From Brevibacterium renqingii (GTDB lineage Bacteria > Actinomycetota > Actinomycetes > Actinomycetales > Brevibacteriaceae): 64,000 nt of DNA. Both the position numbers and the translations under genes were made by a program. The notes beneath the pieces were generated by a model, which saw only the letters and a list, made by a program, of their open reading frames with translations, was not told where the DNA came from and searched no databases. The stretch spans positions 1 through 64,000 of the forward strand of contig NZ_JADBHF010000007.1 of NCBI RefSeq assembly GCF_017808105.1. Direction: 5' to 3'. Of this stretch, positions 51,509-60,275 are shown piece by piece. The stretch's first letter is position 1; the number at the start of each line of letters is the position of its first letter.

Positions 51509-52891
51509 TCAGGCTCCGGCGAGATGCTCGGCCAGGTAGTTCTCGACCTGGTCGATGCTCACGCGCTCCTGGCTCATGTCATCGCGCTTGCGGATCGTGA
51601 CCGCCCGATCATCGAGCGTGTCGAAGTCGACGGTGATGCACAGCGGGGTGCCGATCTCGTCCTGACGGCGGTAGCGGCGGCCGATGGCGCCGGCGTCGTC
51701 GAAGTCGATGTTCCAGCGCTTGCGCAGCGTCGCCGCGAGCTCCTTGGCCTGCGGGGACAGCTTCTCGTTGCGGCTCAGCGGCAGCACGGCGGCCTTGACC
51801 GGGGCCAGCCGCGGATCGAGCTTGAGCAGGACGCGCTTGTCGGTGCCGCCCTTCGTGTTCGGAGCCTCGTCCTCGGTGTAGGCCTCGACGAGGAACGCCA
51901 TCATCGAACGGGTCAGGCCGAAGGAGGGCTCGATGACGTACGGTGTGTAGCGCTCTCCGCTGGCCTGGTCGAAGTACTGCAGCTTCGCCCCCGAGACCTC
52001 CGTGTGGGTTCCGAGATCGTAGTCGGTGCGGTTGGCCACGCCCATGAGCTCGCCCCATTCCGAGCCCTGGAAGCCGAATCGGTACTCGATGTCGATGGTT
52101 CCCGAGGAGTAGTGGGCGCGGTCCTCGGCGGGCACGTCAAGGCGGCGGACGTTGTCCTCGGAGATGCCGAGGTCGAGGAACCAGTTCCAGCAGTCCTCGA
52201 CCCACTGCCGGTAGTGTCCGTCTGCCTCGTCGGGGCTGACGAAGTACTCGATCTCCATCTGCTCGAACTCGCGGGTGCGGAAGATGAAGTTGCCGGGGGT
52301 GATCTCGTTGCGGAAGGCCTTGCCGATCTGTCCGATGCCGAACGGCGGCTTCTTGCGGGAAGCGGTGAGCACATTGTTGAAGTTCACGAAGATGCCCTGC
52401 GCGGTCTCCGGACGCAGGTAATGCAGTCCCGTCTCGGAGTCGACGGGGCCGAGGAACGTCTTGACGAGACCGGAGAACTCCTGCGGCTCGGTCCACTGCC
52501 CACGCGTTCCGCAGTCGGGGCAGACGATGTCGGCCATGCCATTGGCAGGGGCCTTCGAATGCTTGGCCTCATAGGCCTCGAGGAGGTGGTCCTCACGGTG
52601 GCGCTTGTGGCAGTTGAGGCATTCGACGAGGGGATCGACGAAGGTCTCGACGTGGCCCGAGGCCTCCCAGACGCGCTTGGGCAGGATGATCGAGGAGTCG
52701 AGTCCGACGACGTCTTCGCGTCCGCGCACGAAGGTCTGCCACCACTGGGCCTTGATGTTGTCCTTGAGCTCGACGCCCAACGGCCCATAGTCCCATGCCG
52801 AGCGGGAACCGCCGTAGATCTCTCCGGCTTGGAAGACGAATCCTCTGCGCTTGGCCAGGGCGATGACGGCATCCAACTTGGACTGTGCCAC
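51509..52891 (-). CDS. glyS: Glycyl-tRNA synthetase (dimeric, class II)
   Basis: The alpha2-type GlyRS (460 aa) charges tRNA-Gly. Motif 1 region [22 protein letters not shown] is at residues about 15-36; motif 2 includes [14 protein letters not shown]; motif 3 is [44 protein letters not shown] zinc-ribbon-like insertion follows motif 1, then VCPDCGTRG. The C-terminal anticodon-binding domain is intact. GTG start with AAGGAGAG upstream. No T-box leader is evident. Confidence 0.97.
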   Translation of the reverse strand: MAQSKLDAVIALAKRRGFVFQAGEIYGGSRSAWDYGPLGVELKDNIKAQWWQTFVRGREDVVGLDSSIILPKRVWEASGHVETFVDPLVECLNCHKRHREDHLLEAYEAKHSKAPANGMADIVCPDCGTRGQWTEPQEFSGLVKTFLGPVDSETGLHYLRPETAQGIFVNFNNVLTASRKKPPFGIGQIGKAFRNEITPGNFIFRTREFEQMEIEYFVSPDEADGHYRQWVEDCWNWFLDLGISEDNVRRLDVPAEDRAHYSSGTIDIEYRFGFQGSEWGELMGVANRTDYDLGTHTEVSGAKLQYFDQASGERYTPYVIEPSFGLTRSMMAFLVEAYTEDEAPNTKGGTDKRVLLKLDPRLAPVKAAVLPLSRNEKLSPQAKELAATLRKRWNIDFDDAGAIGRRYRRQDEIGTPLCITVDFDTLDDRAVTIRKRDDMSQERVSIDQVENYLAEHLAGA

Positions 52892-53069
52892 GATGTTCTC
52901 TCCTTGGGGTAGTTCGCCGACGGCCGGCTGCCGTGGCTCGCGGGTACCAGCCTATCGGTTACGCGGGACCGTTCAGCACCGGCCGGGCACGCCGCGGCAG
53001 CTTCGGCGCGGAGGCGACTGATCTCACACCCGCACTCCCCCTCCGAGGCCGCCTCGGTGCGGGTGCGGC

Positions 53070-53088
53070 GTGTAGACTTGGACTACAC
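53070..53088. promoter_or_regulatory. Inverted repeat over the helicase promoter
   Basis: GTGTAG-N7-CTACAC is a perfect 6-bp-arm palindrome that overlaps the candidate -10 TAGACT (53073-53078). It predicts a leader of about 165 nt for the DEAD-box gene. The rest of 52892-53253 holds no gene I can support. Confidence 0.4.
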
Positions 53089-53253
53089 CCAAACCTTTCT
53101 CCGTACGGACGTGTTCGCGTCCTTCCAAGCGAGTTCTTGGACAGCTGCGGTTTCGGCCCGGATTGCTCACGATGATTGCACAAGCGGCCGCAGGGTAGAT
53201 CGCCACTACAGTCATCTGCGATCAAGTGTGTGCCGACGTGAGAGAGATCACTC

Positions 53254-55062
53254 ATGACCGATGTGTCCGCAACCGACGAAACCACTCCGAGATTCTCCGA
53301 ACTGGGACTCCACCCGCTCGTGCTCAAGGCCGTAGAGGCGCAGGGCTACGAGATCCCCACCCCCATCCAGGCCGAGACGATCCCGACCCTTCTGTCGGGC
53401 CGAGACGTCATCGGTCTCGCCCAGACCGGAACCGGCAAGACCGCGGCTTTCGCCCTGCCGGCTCTGTCCGACCTCGCCGAGGCGGGGCGCGCCGACGACG
53501 GCCCGTTCGCTCTCGTACTCACCCCGACTCGCGAACTCGCGATCCAGGTCGCCGAGGCGTTCACCTCCTACGCCACGGAGCTGTCCGACTTCTCCGTGCT
53601 CCCGATCTACGGCGGTCAGGCCTACGGCCCGCAGCTGGCCGGTCTGCGCCGTGGTGCGCAGGTCGTCGTCGGCACCCCCGGTCGCGTCATCGATCACCTC
53701 AAGAAGGGATCGCTCAAGCTCGGCAGCCTCAAGCACCTCATCCTCGATGAGGCCGACGAGATGCTCAAGATGGGCTTCGCCGAAGACATCGAGGAGATCT
53801 TCAGCCAGGTCGGTCCCGACCGTCAGGTGGCACTGTTCTCGGCCACCATGCCGTCCTCGATCCACCGGATCACCGGCAAGTACCTGGACGACCCGAAGGA
53901 AGTCCGGATCGCTGCGAAGTCGCAGACCGGTGCGAACATCCGCCAGCGCTACTTCATGGTTCAGCACTCGCACAAGCTCGATGCGCTGACCCGCATCCTC
54001 GAGGTCGAGGAGTACGAAGGCATCATCATGTTCGTGCGCACCAAGCAGGCCACCGAGGAGCTGGCCGAGAAGCTGCGTGCCCGCGGGTTCAAGACCGCTG
54101 CGATCAACGGCGACATCCCGCAGCAGGCACGTGAGCGCACGATCGACATGCTGCGTGAGGCGAAGATCGACATCCTCGTCGCCACCGATGTGGCCGCCCG
54201 CGGTCTCGACGTCGAGCGCATCACGCTCGTCGTCAACTACGACATCCCACACGACACCGAGTCCTACGTCCACCGCATCGGCCGCACCGGTCGTGCCGGT
54301 CGCTCCGGTGAGGCGATCCTCTTCGTCACTCCGCGCGAGCAGCGCATGCTCGGCTCGATCGAGCGCGCCACGAAGCAGAAGGTCGAACCGCTGACTCTGC
54401 CCAGCGTCGAAGAGCTGACGAACACTCGCGTCGACAAGTTCACGAAGCGCATCGACGATGTGCTCGCGCAGACCGAACTGTCCGAACTCACCGACGTCAT
54501 CGAGCAGTACTCGCTCTCCCGTGATGTGCCGGCCTCGAACATCGCCGCGGCACTGGCCTCCCTCGTGCTCGAGTCGAACACGCTCAAGGCCGAACCGATG
54601 CCCGAACCGGCACGTCGTCAGGGACGAGACCGTGACCGCGACGGCGGCCGTGACGGCGGCCGTGACGGCGGCCGTCCGGGCCGCGGCGGACGTGCTCGTG
54701 ATGAGAACATGACGACCTACCGTCTGGCCGTGGGACGCAATGAGCGTCTGCAGCCGGGCGCAGTGGTCGGGGCGATCGCGAACGAGGGCGGCATCACATC
54801 GAAGCAGATCGGGCACATCGACATCCGCTCGAACCACACGCTGGTCGATCTGCCGAAGGACCTCGACCCGGCGGTGCTGCGCAAGCTCTCCCACACCGAG
54901 ATCCAGGGACGCCCCATCGACATCCGCCCGGATTCCGGTCGTCCCGGACGCCCGTTCAAGAAGCGCAACTTCGACAAGCAGCCCGGTGACGGCCGCAACT
55001 TCCGCTCGGACCGCCGAGGCGGGAAGAAGGTCGGCGGAAACCGCTCCCGCGACCGCTACTGA
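53254..55062 (+). CDS. DEAD-box RNA helicase (DeaD/CsdA-like)
   Basis: An ATP-dependent RNA helicase (602 aa) for ribosome assembly and mRNA turnover. Motifs in order: Q-motif PTPIQAETIP, I AQTGTGKT (near 54), Ia PTRELAIQ, II DEAD (LDEADEM), III SAT, VI HRIGRTGRAGRSG. After the core, an Arg/Gly/Asp-rich linker with DGGR repeats (near 462-475) precedes a DbpA/CsdA-type RNA-binding domain (YRLAVGRNERLQPGAVVGAI) and an RG-rich tail. The long leader fits known post-transcriptional control of deaD genes. Monocistronic. Confidence 0.95.
   Translation: MTDVSATDETTPRFSELGLHPLVLKAVEAQGYEIPTPIQAETIPTLLSGRDVIGLAQTGTGKTAAFALPALSDLAEAGRADDGPFALVLTPTRELAIQVAEAFTSYATELSDFSVLPIYGGQAYGPQLAGLRRGAQVVVGTPGRVIDHLKKGSLKLGSLKHLILDEADEMLKMGFAEDIEEIFSQVGPDRQVALFSATMPSSIHRITGKYLDDPKEVRIAAKSQTGANIRQRYFMVQHSHKLDALTRILEVEEYEGIIMFVRTKQATEELAEKLRARGFKTAAINGDIPQQARERTIDMLREAKIDILVATDVAARGLDVERITLVVNYDIPHDTESYVHRIGRTGRAGRSGEAILFVTPREQRMLGSIERATKQKVEPLTLPSVEELTNTRVDKFTKRIDDVLAQTELSELTDVIEQYSLSRDVPASNIAAALASLVLESNTLKAEPMPEPARRQGRDRDRDGGRDGGRDGGRPGRGGRARDENMTTYRLAVGRNERLQPGAVVGAIANEGGITSKQIGHIDIRSNHTLVDLPKDLDPAVLRKLSHTEIQGRPIDIRPDSGRPGRPFKKRNFDKQPGDGRNFRSDRRGGKKVGGNRSRDRY
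54640..54675. repeat. Three exact 12-bp repeats encoding DGGR
   Basis: GACGGCGGCCGT is repeated three times without interruption inside the helicase gene, encoding DGGR-DGGR-DGGR in the disordered linker. Repeat number is a likely site of slippage variation. Confidence 0.95.
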
Positions 55063-55138
55063 ACCGACCGCGCCACGGCCGTGATTTCCCCGGCCCCTTG
55101 CGGACGGTGTGACACCGATCAGGCGAACAATCAGATGA

Positions 55139-55169
55139 GGGCCCCGCAGCGAGATGCTGCGGGGCCCTT
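55139..55169 (+). terminator. Terminator of the DEAD-box gene
   Basis: A perfect 12-bp stem (GGGCCCCGCAGC and complement) with a 5-nt loop, then TTGTCGT, 76 bp past the stop codon. Confidence 0.8.
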
Positions 55170-55238
55170 GTCGTAAGTCTGTCTTGCGGCTGCTGCTCTC
55201 CGACACCCACGCTGGAGAACGCCAACGCTCCGCGCACT

Positions 55239-55333
55239 CACATTTCGTACACGGTCAGCCACAAAAGGTGCACCCGCCGATCACTTCGCGTCCCCGGCAT
55301 CAGTCCGCAGACAGATGTGACGTACGAAATGTG
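55239..55333. repeat. 12-bp inverted repeat flanking 71 bp
   Basis: CACATTTCGTAC at 55239-55250 is repeated in inverse orientation at 55322-55333. It lies in the ~215-bp non-coding stretch between the DEAD-box terminator and uppS; nothing else is visible there. Confidence 0.8.
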
Positions 55334-55385
55334 GTTCGGAAGGAACGCAGCATAGTGGGCACTGGCTGTGATCCCTGCCGCCGCG

Positions 55386-56162
55386 TCAGGCGGAAGGGGT
55401 GTCGACGGCTCCGCCGAAGCGACGGTCGCGGCGAGCGTACTCCTCGACTGCCGCCCACAATGTGCGCCGGTCGACATCGGGCCACAGCACGTCCTGGAAC
55501 ACCATCTCGGCGTAGGCGGACTGCCAGAGCAGGAAGTTCGAGGTGCGCTGCTCCCCCGACGAGCGCATGAACAGGTCGACGTCGGGCACCCCGGGCGCGT
55601 AGAGCCGCGACCGCAGTGTCTTCTCGCTCACCTTCCCGGCCCTGAGCCTGCCCGCGGCCACCTCGGCGGTGATCTCGTTGACCGCGTCGATGATCTCGGA
55701 GCGGCCTCCGTAGTTGACGCAGAATTGGAGGACGAGGCCGGTGTTGTGCTTCGTCATCTCGGCCGCGGTCTCGAGTTCGTCGATGACGGAACGCCACAGA
55801 CGCCCGCGCCGACCGGACCACACGATGCGCACACCGAGTGCGTTGAGCTCGTCGCGGCGACGGCGGATGACGTCGCGGTTGAAGCCCATGAGGAAGCGCA
55901 CCTCTTCGGGTGAGCGCTTCCAGTTCTCCGTCGAGAACGCATAGGCGGACAGGTAGTCCACGCCGACTTCGATCGCGCCATGGATGACGTCGAGCAGAGA
56001 GGACTCCCCGGCCCGGTGTCCCTCGGTGCGCGGCAGCCCCCGCTGGTTCGCCCACCGACCGTTGCCGTCCATGACGATCGCGACGTGCCGAGGCACGAAC
56101 TTCGCATCGATGCGCGGAGGCCTCGCTCCGCTCGGATGGGCCGGTGGTGCGGGATAGCTCAT
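55386..56162 (-). CDS. uppS: Isoprenyl (undecaprenyl/decaprenyl) diphosphate synthase
   Basis: A cis-prenyltransferase (258 aa) making the long-chain lipid carrier for cell-wall synthesis. The signature [27 protein letters not shown] is at residues about 26-52, followed by [18 protein letters not shown] and the C-terminal [27 protein letters not shown]. The final product length (C50 or C55) cannot be read from sequence. The ATG overlaps the recO stop as ATGA; recO-uppS is conserved in actinobacteria. Confidence 0.96.
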   Translation of the reverse strand: MSYPAPPAHPSGARPPRIDAKFVPRHVAIVMDGNGRWANQRGLPRTEGHRAGESSLLDVIHGAIEVGVDYLSAYAFSTENWKRSPEEVRFLMGFNRDVIRRRRDELNALGVRIVWSGRRGRLWRSVIDELETAAEMTKHNTGLVLQFCVNYGGRSEIIDAVNEITAEVAAGRLRAGKVSEKTLRSRLYAPGVPDVDLFMRSSGEQRTSNFLLWQSAYAEMVFQDVLWPDVDRRTLWAAVEEYARRDRRFGGAVDTPSA

Positions 56163-56887
56163 GTGCTCTCCAGAACTCTCAGTGATCGGATATTGCGTTC
56201 GAGGTGCCAGGACACCCAGTCCGAGACGAGCTTCGAACCGTCCATCTGATCGTGCAGGTCCGAGGCTTCGGCACTCTCCCAGTCCCCTGACAGAAGCGCG
56301 GCCATGTGCTCGAGTGCATCAGTGTCCGGCAGCGCCGCGCCGGAGGGCCGGCATTGGGTGCACACTGCTCCGCCGAGCGCGGCTGAGAAGGCGCGGTGCG
56401 GGCCGGGCCGTCCGCACTGCGCGCAGTCGAGCAGACTCGGGGCCCATCCGGCCACGGACATCGCCCGCAGCAGGTAGGCGTCGAGGGCCAGCCTCGGCGG
56501 GTGTTCTCGTCTGCACAGGGACCGGATGGCGGAGACGAGGAGGAGGAATTGGGTGCGCGAGGTCGGTTCGACCTCGGTGATGCGGGCCGCGGTCTCGGCC
56601 ATCACCGAGGCGGCCGAATAGACATCGTAGTCCGTGGCGATCCCGCGGGCGAAGGGCTCGACGAGTTCGACCTGGGTGACGATGTCGAGGCTGCGGCCGA
56701 CATGGCACTGCAGGTCGACGAGCATGAACGGTTCGAGACGGGAGCCGAAGCGCGATTTCGTCCGGCGCACCCCCTTGGCGACCGCACGGATGAGCCCGTG
56801 GCTGCGCGTGAGCACGGTGACGATGCGGTCGGCTTCGCCGAGCTTGTGCCCCGAGAGCACGATGCCTTCATCACGATAGTTGTGCAC
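56159..56887 (-). CDS. recO: DNA repair protein RecO
   Basis: RecO mediates RecA loading on SSB-coated DNA in the RecFOR pathway (242 aa). The N-terminal OB fold reads [41 protein letters not shown]; a C-terminal zinc-finger shows [26 protein letters not shown] use GTG 56887 because GATAAT ends 6 nt upstream and homologues begin at this residue; a TTG 18 bp earlier is the alternative. uppS follows with a 4-bp overlap. The promoter abuts the leuA terminator. Confidence 0.94.
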   Translation of the reverse strand: MHNYRDEGIVLSGHKLGEADRIVTVLTRSHGLIRAVAKGVRRTKSRFGSRLEPFMLVDLQCHVGRSLDIVTQVELVEPFARGIATDYDVYSAASVMAETAARITEVEPTSRTQFLLLVSAIRSLCRREHPPRLALDAYLLRAMSVAGWAPSLLDCAQCGRPGPHRAFSAALGGAVCTQCRPSGAALPDTDALEHMAALLSGDWESAEASDLHDQMDGSKLVSDWVSWHLERNIRSLRVLEST

Positions 56888-56893
56888 CCGTCC

Positions 56894-56899
56894 ATTATC
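56894..56899 (-). promoter_or_regulatory. -10 element of recO
   Basis: GATAAT on the minus strand ends 6 nt before the GTG at 56887 and starts 5 bp past the leuA terminator stem. A leaderless recO-uppS transcript is predicted. Confidence 0.5.
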
Positions 56900-56904
56900 G
56901 CTCA

Positions 56905-56934
56905 AGCGCGGCGGGGAATCATCCCCGCCGCGCT
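56905..56934 (-). terminator. Terminator of leuA
   Basis: A perfect 13-bp GC-rich stem (56905-56917 with 56922-56934) with loop ATCA, 31 bp past the leuA stop and directly upstream of the recO -10. Confidence 0.85.
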
Positions 56935-56965
56935 CTCCTACTGCTGTGAGATCAGCCCTGCCGGC

Positions 56966-58738
56966 TCAGGCCTGGCGCTGCTGCTCGCGATCCCGGGCCG
57001 CCCGGTTGACGGCCGAGACCACGGCTTTGAGCGAGGCCTTCGTGATGTTCGGGTGCAGCCCCGCTCCCCAGACGACACGGTCCTCGACCGCGAGTTCGAC
57101 ATAGGCGGCGGCCATGGTGTCGGCACCCGAGCCGATGGCGTGCTCGGTGTAGTCCTGGAGGCGGACATCGACGTCGAAGTTGTCGATGAGAATCTTCACG
57201 AGCGCATCGATCGGGCCCTTGCCGTGGCCTTCGTAGCTGCGCTCCTGACCGTCGACGATGAGGTCGACCTCGACGCGTTCGGACGGAGCGGAGCCGTCGA
57301 CGGAACCGGACTCCGTGCGCAGACCGACGATCTGGAACCGGCCCCAGGCCTTGTCCGCGTCCTCGCTGGGCAGGTATTCGTAGTTGAAGATGCGGCGGAT
57401 CTCCTCGGAGGTGACCTCACCGCCGCCCTCAGTATGCTGTTGCACGGCGCGGGAGAATTCGACCTGCATGCGGCGCGGCAGATCGAGGCCGTACTCGCTC
57501 TTGAGCAGGTAGGTCACTCCGCCCTTGCCGGACTGGGAGTTGACGCGGATGATCGCCTCGTAGGACCGGCCGAGATCCTTCGGGTCCACGGGCAGGTAGG
57601 GCATGTCCCATTCCATCAGGTCCACGGGCGTGCCCTGCGCGTTCGCCTTCTTCTCACGGTCGGCGAAGGCCTTGTTGATCGCATCCTGGTGCGATCCGGA
57701 GAACGAGGTGAACACGAGGTCGCCGCCGTAGGGGTGGCGTTCGTGGACGCCGATCTGATTGCACTCGGTCACGGTGTGGATGACCTCGTCGATGTCGGAG
57801 AAGTCGAGTTCGGGGTCCACGCCCTGGGTATAGAGGTTGAGGGCGACGGTGACCAGATCGAGGTTGCCGGTGCGCTCTCCGTTGCCGAACAGGCAGCCTT
57901 CGATGCGGTCGGCACCGGCCATCATGCCGAGCTCGGCGGCGGCGACCCCGGTGCCCCGGTCGTTGTGCGGGTGCAAGGAGACGGCCACCTCGTCACGGTA
58001 GGGGATGTTGCGGCAGAACCATTCGATCTGATCCGCATAGGTGTTCGGGGTGCCGCGTTCGACGGTGGCGGGCAGGTTGACGACGGTTTCGCGTCCGGCG
58101 GCCGGCTGCCACATGTCGAGGACTGATCCGACGATGTCGAGGGCGAACTCGGGCTCGGTGTCGACGAAGATCTCCGGCGAGTACTGGTAGCCGAACTCGG
58201 CATCGGACAGCAGCGTCTCCGCGTGCTTCATCACCGCCTGCGTGCCCTGCAGGGCGATGTCACGAGTCTGGTCGAAGCCGTCGCCGTCGAAGCCGAAGAC
58301 GATCTTGCGGAAGACGGGCGCGGTCGCATTGTAGAGATGGACGGTGGGTTTCTTGGCTCCGACGAGGGATTCGACGGTGCGTTCGATGAGGTCCTCACGG
58401 GCCTGGGTGAGCACGGAGATGCGCACATCGTCGGGGATCGCATCCTGTTCGATGATCTCGCGGACGAAGTCGAAGTCGACCTGGCTGGCGGCGGGGAATC
58501 CGACCTCGATCTCTTTGAATCCGAGCCGCACGAGCAGATCGAACATCTTGCGCTTGCGGTCGGGGGTCATCGGATCGATGAGGGCCTGGTTGCCGTCGCG
58601 CAGATCGGTGCTCAGCCAACGGGGAGCCTTGCGGATCGTCTGATCCGGCCAGGTGCGGTCGCGCATGTCGAGGTCGATGCGCTCCTGGAAGGACTTGTAC
58701 TTGCCGAACGGCATGGGAGAAGGCTTCTGCAGTTTCAT
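56966..58738 (-). CDS. leuA: 2-isopropylmalate synthase
   Basis: LeuA condenses acetyl-CoA and 2-oxoisovalerate in the first step of leucine synthesis (590 aa). The TIM barrel begins KAPRWLSTDLRDGNQAL near residue 35, with metal-binding HPHNDRGTG near 245 and NGERTGNLDLVTVALN; the C-terminal ~130 residues form the LeuA regulatory dimer domain for leucine feedback inhibition (SERVEVDLIVDGQERSYEGHGKGPIDALVKI). ATG 58738 follows AGAGGAAC. It is a single gene preceded by a leader peptide and terminator-like hairpin, and followed by a terminator. Confidence 0.97.
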   Translation of the reverse strand: MKLQKPSPMPFGKYKSFQERIDLDMRDRTWPDQTIRKAPRWLSTDLRDGNQALIDPMTPDRKRKMFDLLVRLGFKEIEVGFPAASQVDFDFVREIIEQDAIPDDVRISVLTQAREDLIERTVESLVGAKKPTVHLYNATAPVFRKIVFGFDGDGFDQTRDIALQGTQAVMKHAETLLSDAEFGYQYSPEIFVDTEPEFALDIVGSVLDMWQPAAGRETVVNLPATVERGTPNTYADQIEWFCRNIPYRDEVAVSLHPHNDRGTGVAAAELGMMAGADRIEGCLFGNGERTGNLDLVTVALNLYTQGVDPELDFSDIDEVIHTVTECNQIGVHERHPYGGDLVFTSFSGSHQDAINKAFADREKKANAQGTPVDLMEWDMPYLPVDPKDLGRSYEAIIRVNSQSGKGGVTYLLKSEYGLDLPRRMQVEFSRAVQQHTEGGGEVTSEEIRRIFNYEYLPSEDADKAWGRFQIVGLRTESGSVDGSAPSERVEVDLIVDGQERSYEGHGKGPIDALVKILIDNFDVDVRLQDYTEHAIGSGADTMAAAYVELAVEDRVVWGAGLHPNITKASLKAVVSAVNRAARDREQQRQA

Positions 58739-58784
58739 TGTTCCTCTATCTTCAGTTCGTACGCTTGACCAGCATAGGAAGACT

Positions 58785-58822
58785 CCGCGACGAGTGTGCT
58801 GTCCGTTCAGGACTCGTCGCGG
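58785..58822 (-). promoter_or_regulatory. Hairpin of the leuA leader
   Basis: A perfect 11-bp inverted repeat CCGCGACGAGT (58822-58812 with 58795-58785), 16-nt loop. Its upstream arm is made of codons 10-13 of the leader peptide. Only a weak T-rich stretch follows, so it may act as a terminator or as part of the LEU-type pseudoknot. Confidence 0.7.
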
Positions 58823-58851
58823 CAAGGAAGGAGGAGGAACCTGTGTGCCAC
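58807..58851 (-). CDS. leuL: leuA leader peptide
   Basis: A 14-codon frame starting GTG 58851 encodes MAHRFLLLPCRDES and stops at TGA 58809-58807, 68 bp upstream of leuA. Three consecutive Leu codons (CTC CTC CTT) are the hallmark of amino-acid attenuation peptides. TACGGT ends 6 nt upstream, so the peptide should be read from a leaderless transcript. The bases GTTCCTC over codons 5-7 are complementary to the leuA Shine-Dalgarno GAGGAAC, so a ribosome stalled at the Leu codons would free leuA translation. Leader control of leuA is known in actinobacteria; the pairing here is my inference. Confidence 0.8.
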   Translation of the reverse strand: MAHRFLLLPCRDES

Positions 58852-58857
58852 GTCTTC

Positions 58858-58863
58858 ACCGTA
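58858..58863 (-). promoter_or_regulatory. -10 element of the leuL-leuA transcript
   Basis: TACGGT on the minus strand ends 6 nt before the leuL GTG, matching the leaderless spacing seen at many other genes here. No clear -35. Confidence 0.45.
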
Positions 58864-58940
58864 GACCGGTTGCCTCCGCCTGTCCCACATCCGTCCACAT
58901 CATAAGATCGCCGAGGCGGCCGCGGGCTGGCCGTGCTCCC

Positions 58941-60215
58941 TCACTTGAGGAAGTCGACCGAGGCCCGACGGACGTTGAATCCGACTCCCGAGTCATCGGA
59001 TTTGCAGGTGATGCCGTTTTTCGCGGAGGTGCAGGTCATTCCGGCTGCGGAGATCGAGTCGCCGTACCCGAGCACTCGGGCGGGGCCGTCCGCCTCGGGG
59101 GCTTCGACGCAGGAGAACCCTGCGCCTTCCTCATTGGCCACCACGACGGCGCCCCAGTCGTCGAGTCGGCAGTCCTCCGGCTTCTCCGGCGGCGAGTAGT
59201 CGTAGTCCTTGATCACGCAGCGGGCGCGTTCGGAGTCGATCGTGCACGAGATGTTGCCCGACGGCGAGGTGAAGGCCTCCTCTGCCACGGGCGGTCCGGA
59301 ACTCTCAGACGGCGACGGCTCAGGATCATCGGTCTGGCCGATGGAGGGCTGACCTGGTGCCGACGCCGTCTCATCGGTGCCCTGGGTGGAGTCCCAGACG
59401 ATGTAGCCGACGATGCCGAGGGCGAGTACGAGAGCGAGGACGGCGAGGACCCACAGCCATGGCGGGACCTTCTTCGTCTCGGGCTGCCGACGGTGGGGTT
59501 CTCCCGGACCTCCCGGTCCCCCGGGTCCTCCCGGCCCTCCGGGGCCGGAGGGCCCTCCCGGTCCGCCGGGCCCGTAGCTCGCCGCACCTGCGGGGGCGGC
59601 GTAGGCCGCGGCATAGCCGTATCCGGTCGGAGCCGCCTCGGGGCGGGCCGGAGCCGCCGGGCTCTGCTGGGGTCCGGCCGCGGACTGCTGCGCACGAGCC
59701 GGGGACTGGGCCGGCCCGGGAGCTCCAGGCCCAGCCGGTGACTGCATCGGGCCGGAGTGGGGCGATGCGGTCGCCGCCGTCTGCCCGGCGGCTCCGAATT
59801 CCGGTCCCCACTGGCCCTGGTGCGGATGCGGTTCGGCGGAATCTGCCGCGCCCTGCTCCGAGGCGCCCATCGGGTTCCACTGCTTGGGCTCCGAAGCGGC
59901 CTCGGCCGCCGCGATGTCATCGGAGTTCGCCTTCCGCGGCGCGGCCGGCAGACCGCCTGTCTCATGGCCTTCGGCCGCCGCCAGCTCTCGCAGCTCCTCG
60001 AGGCTGAGGACCTCGGTGGCCTCGGTGCCGTCGGAGTCGACCATCGACCGCAGCCGCTGGAGCTCTTCGGGGGTGAGTGCTTGAGTGGAGCCATCTGCGG
60101 CCGCGGATTCGTCCTGGCCGATGAACAACTGGGTTGTGATCGACTCCGGAGACTCCTCGGCCGGCTTCCGGCGCCCGGGGCGCGGAGGATGGTTCGGCAC
60201 AGGTGGAATGCTCAT
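58941..60215 (-). CDS. Single-pass membrane protein with collagen-like linker and extracellular domain
   Basis: A 424-aa protein: an N-terminal cytoplasmic region of ~210 residues, acidic then rich in Pro/Ala/Gln, a collagen-like run of Gly-Gly-Pro triplets (~residues 215-238), a basic stop-transfer and one transmembrane segment (VPPWLWVLAVLALVLALGIV, about 251-270), then a Pro/Ser linker and a C-terminal extracytoplasmic domain with four or more Cys (TSPSGNISCTI, ARCVIKDYDYSPPEKPEDC, GFSCVEA, GMTCTSAKNGITC). The Cys-rich domain resembles a small secreted actinobacterial family starting PSGNI-C; no function assigned. ATG 60215 is chosen over far-upstream starts. Confidence 0.75.
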   Translation of the reverse strand: MSIPPVPNHPPRPGRRKPAEESPESITTQLFIGQDESAAADGSTQALTPEELQRLRSMVDSDGTEATEVLSLEELRELAAAEGHETGGLPAAPRKANSDDIAAAEAASEPKQWNPMGASEQGAADSAEPHPHQGQWGPEFGAAGQTAATASPHSGPMQSPAGPGAPGPAQSPARAQQSAAGPQQSPAAPARPEAAPTGYGYAAAYAAPAGAASYGPGGPGGPSGPGGPGGPGGPGGPGEPHRRQPETKKVPPWLWVLAVLALVLALGIVGYIVWDSTQGTDETASAPGQPSIGQTDDPEPSPSESSGPPVAEEAFTSPSGNISCTIDSERARCVIKDYDYSPPEKPEDCRLDDWGAVVVANEEGAGFSCVEAPEADGPARVLGYGDSISAAGMTCTSAKNGITCKSDDSGVGFNVRRASVDFLK

Positions 60216-60263
60216 GGAGTCATTTTCGCATAGTCGCTGCCCGGGAATTCTCAAGCTTCGTGA

Positions 60264-60269
60264 GATGAT
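60264..60269 (+). promoter_or_regulatory. -10 element of the L,D-transpeptidase gene
   Basis: GATGAT ends 6 nt before the ATG at 60276 with no Shine-Dalgarno; a leaderless start is likely. Confidence 0.4.
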
Positions 60270-60275
60270 GACCTC

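Noticed and set aside
52892..53050. T-box upstream of glyS
   Set aside because: No specifier-loop or T-box core sequence was found on the minus strand.
53248..55206. 652-codon open frame antisense to the DEAD-box helicase
   Set aside because: Helicase motifs are unmistakable on the plus strand; the antisense product is Asp/Gly/Val-rich shadow sequence.
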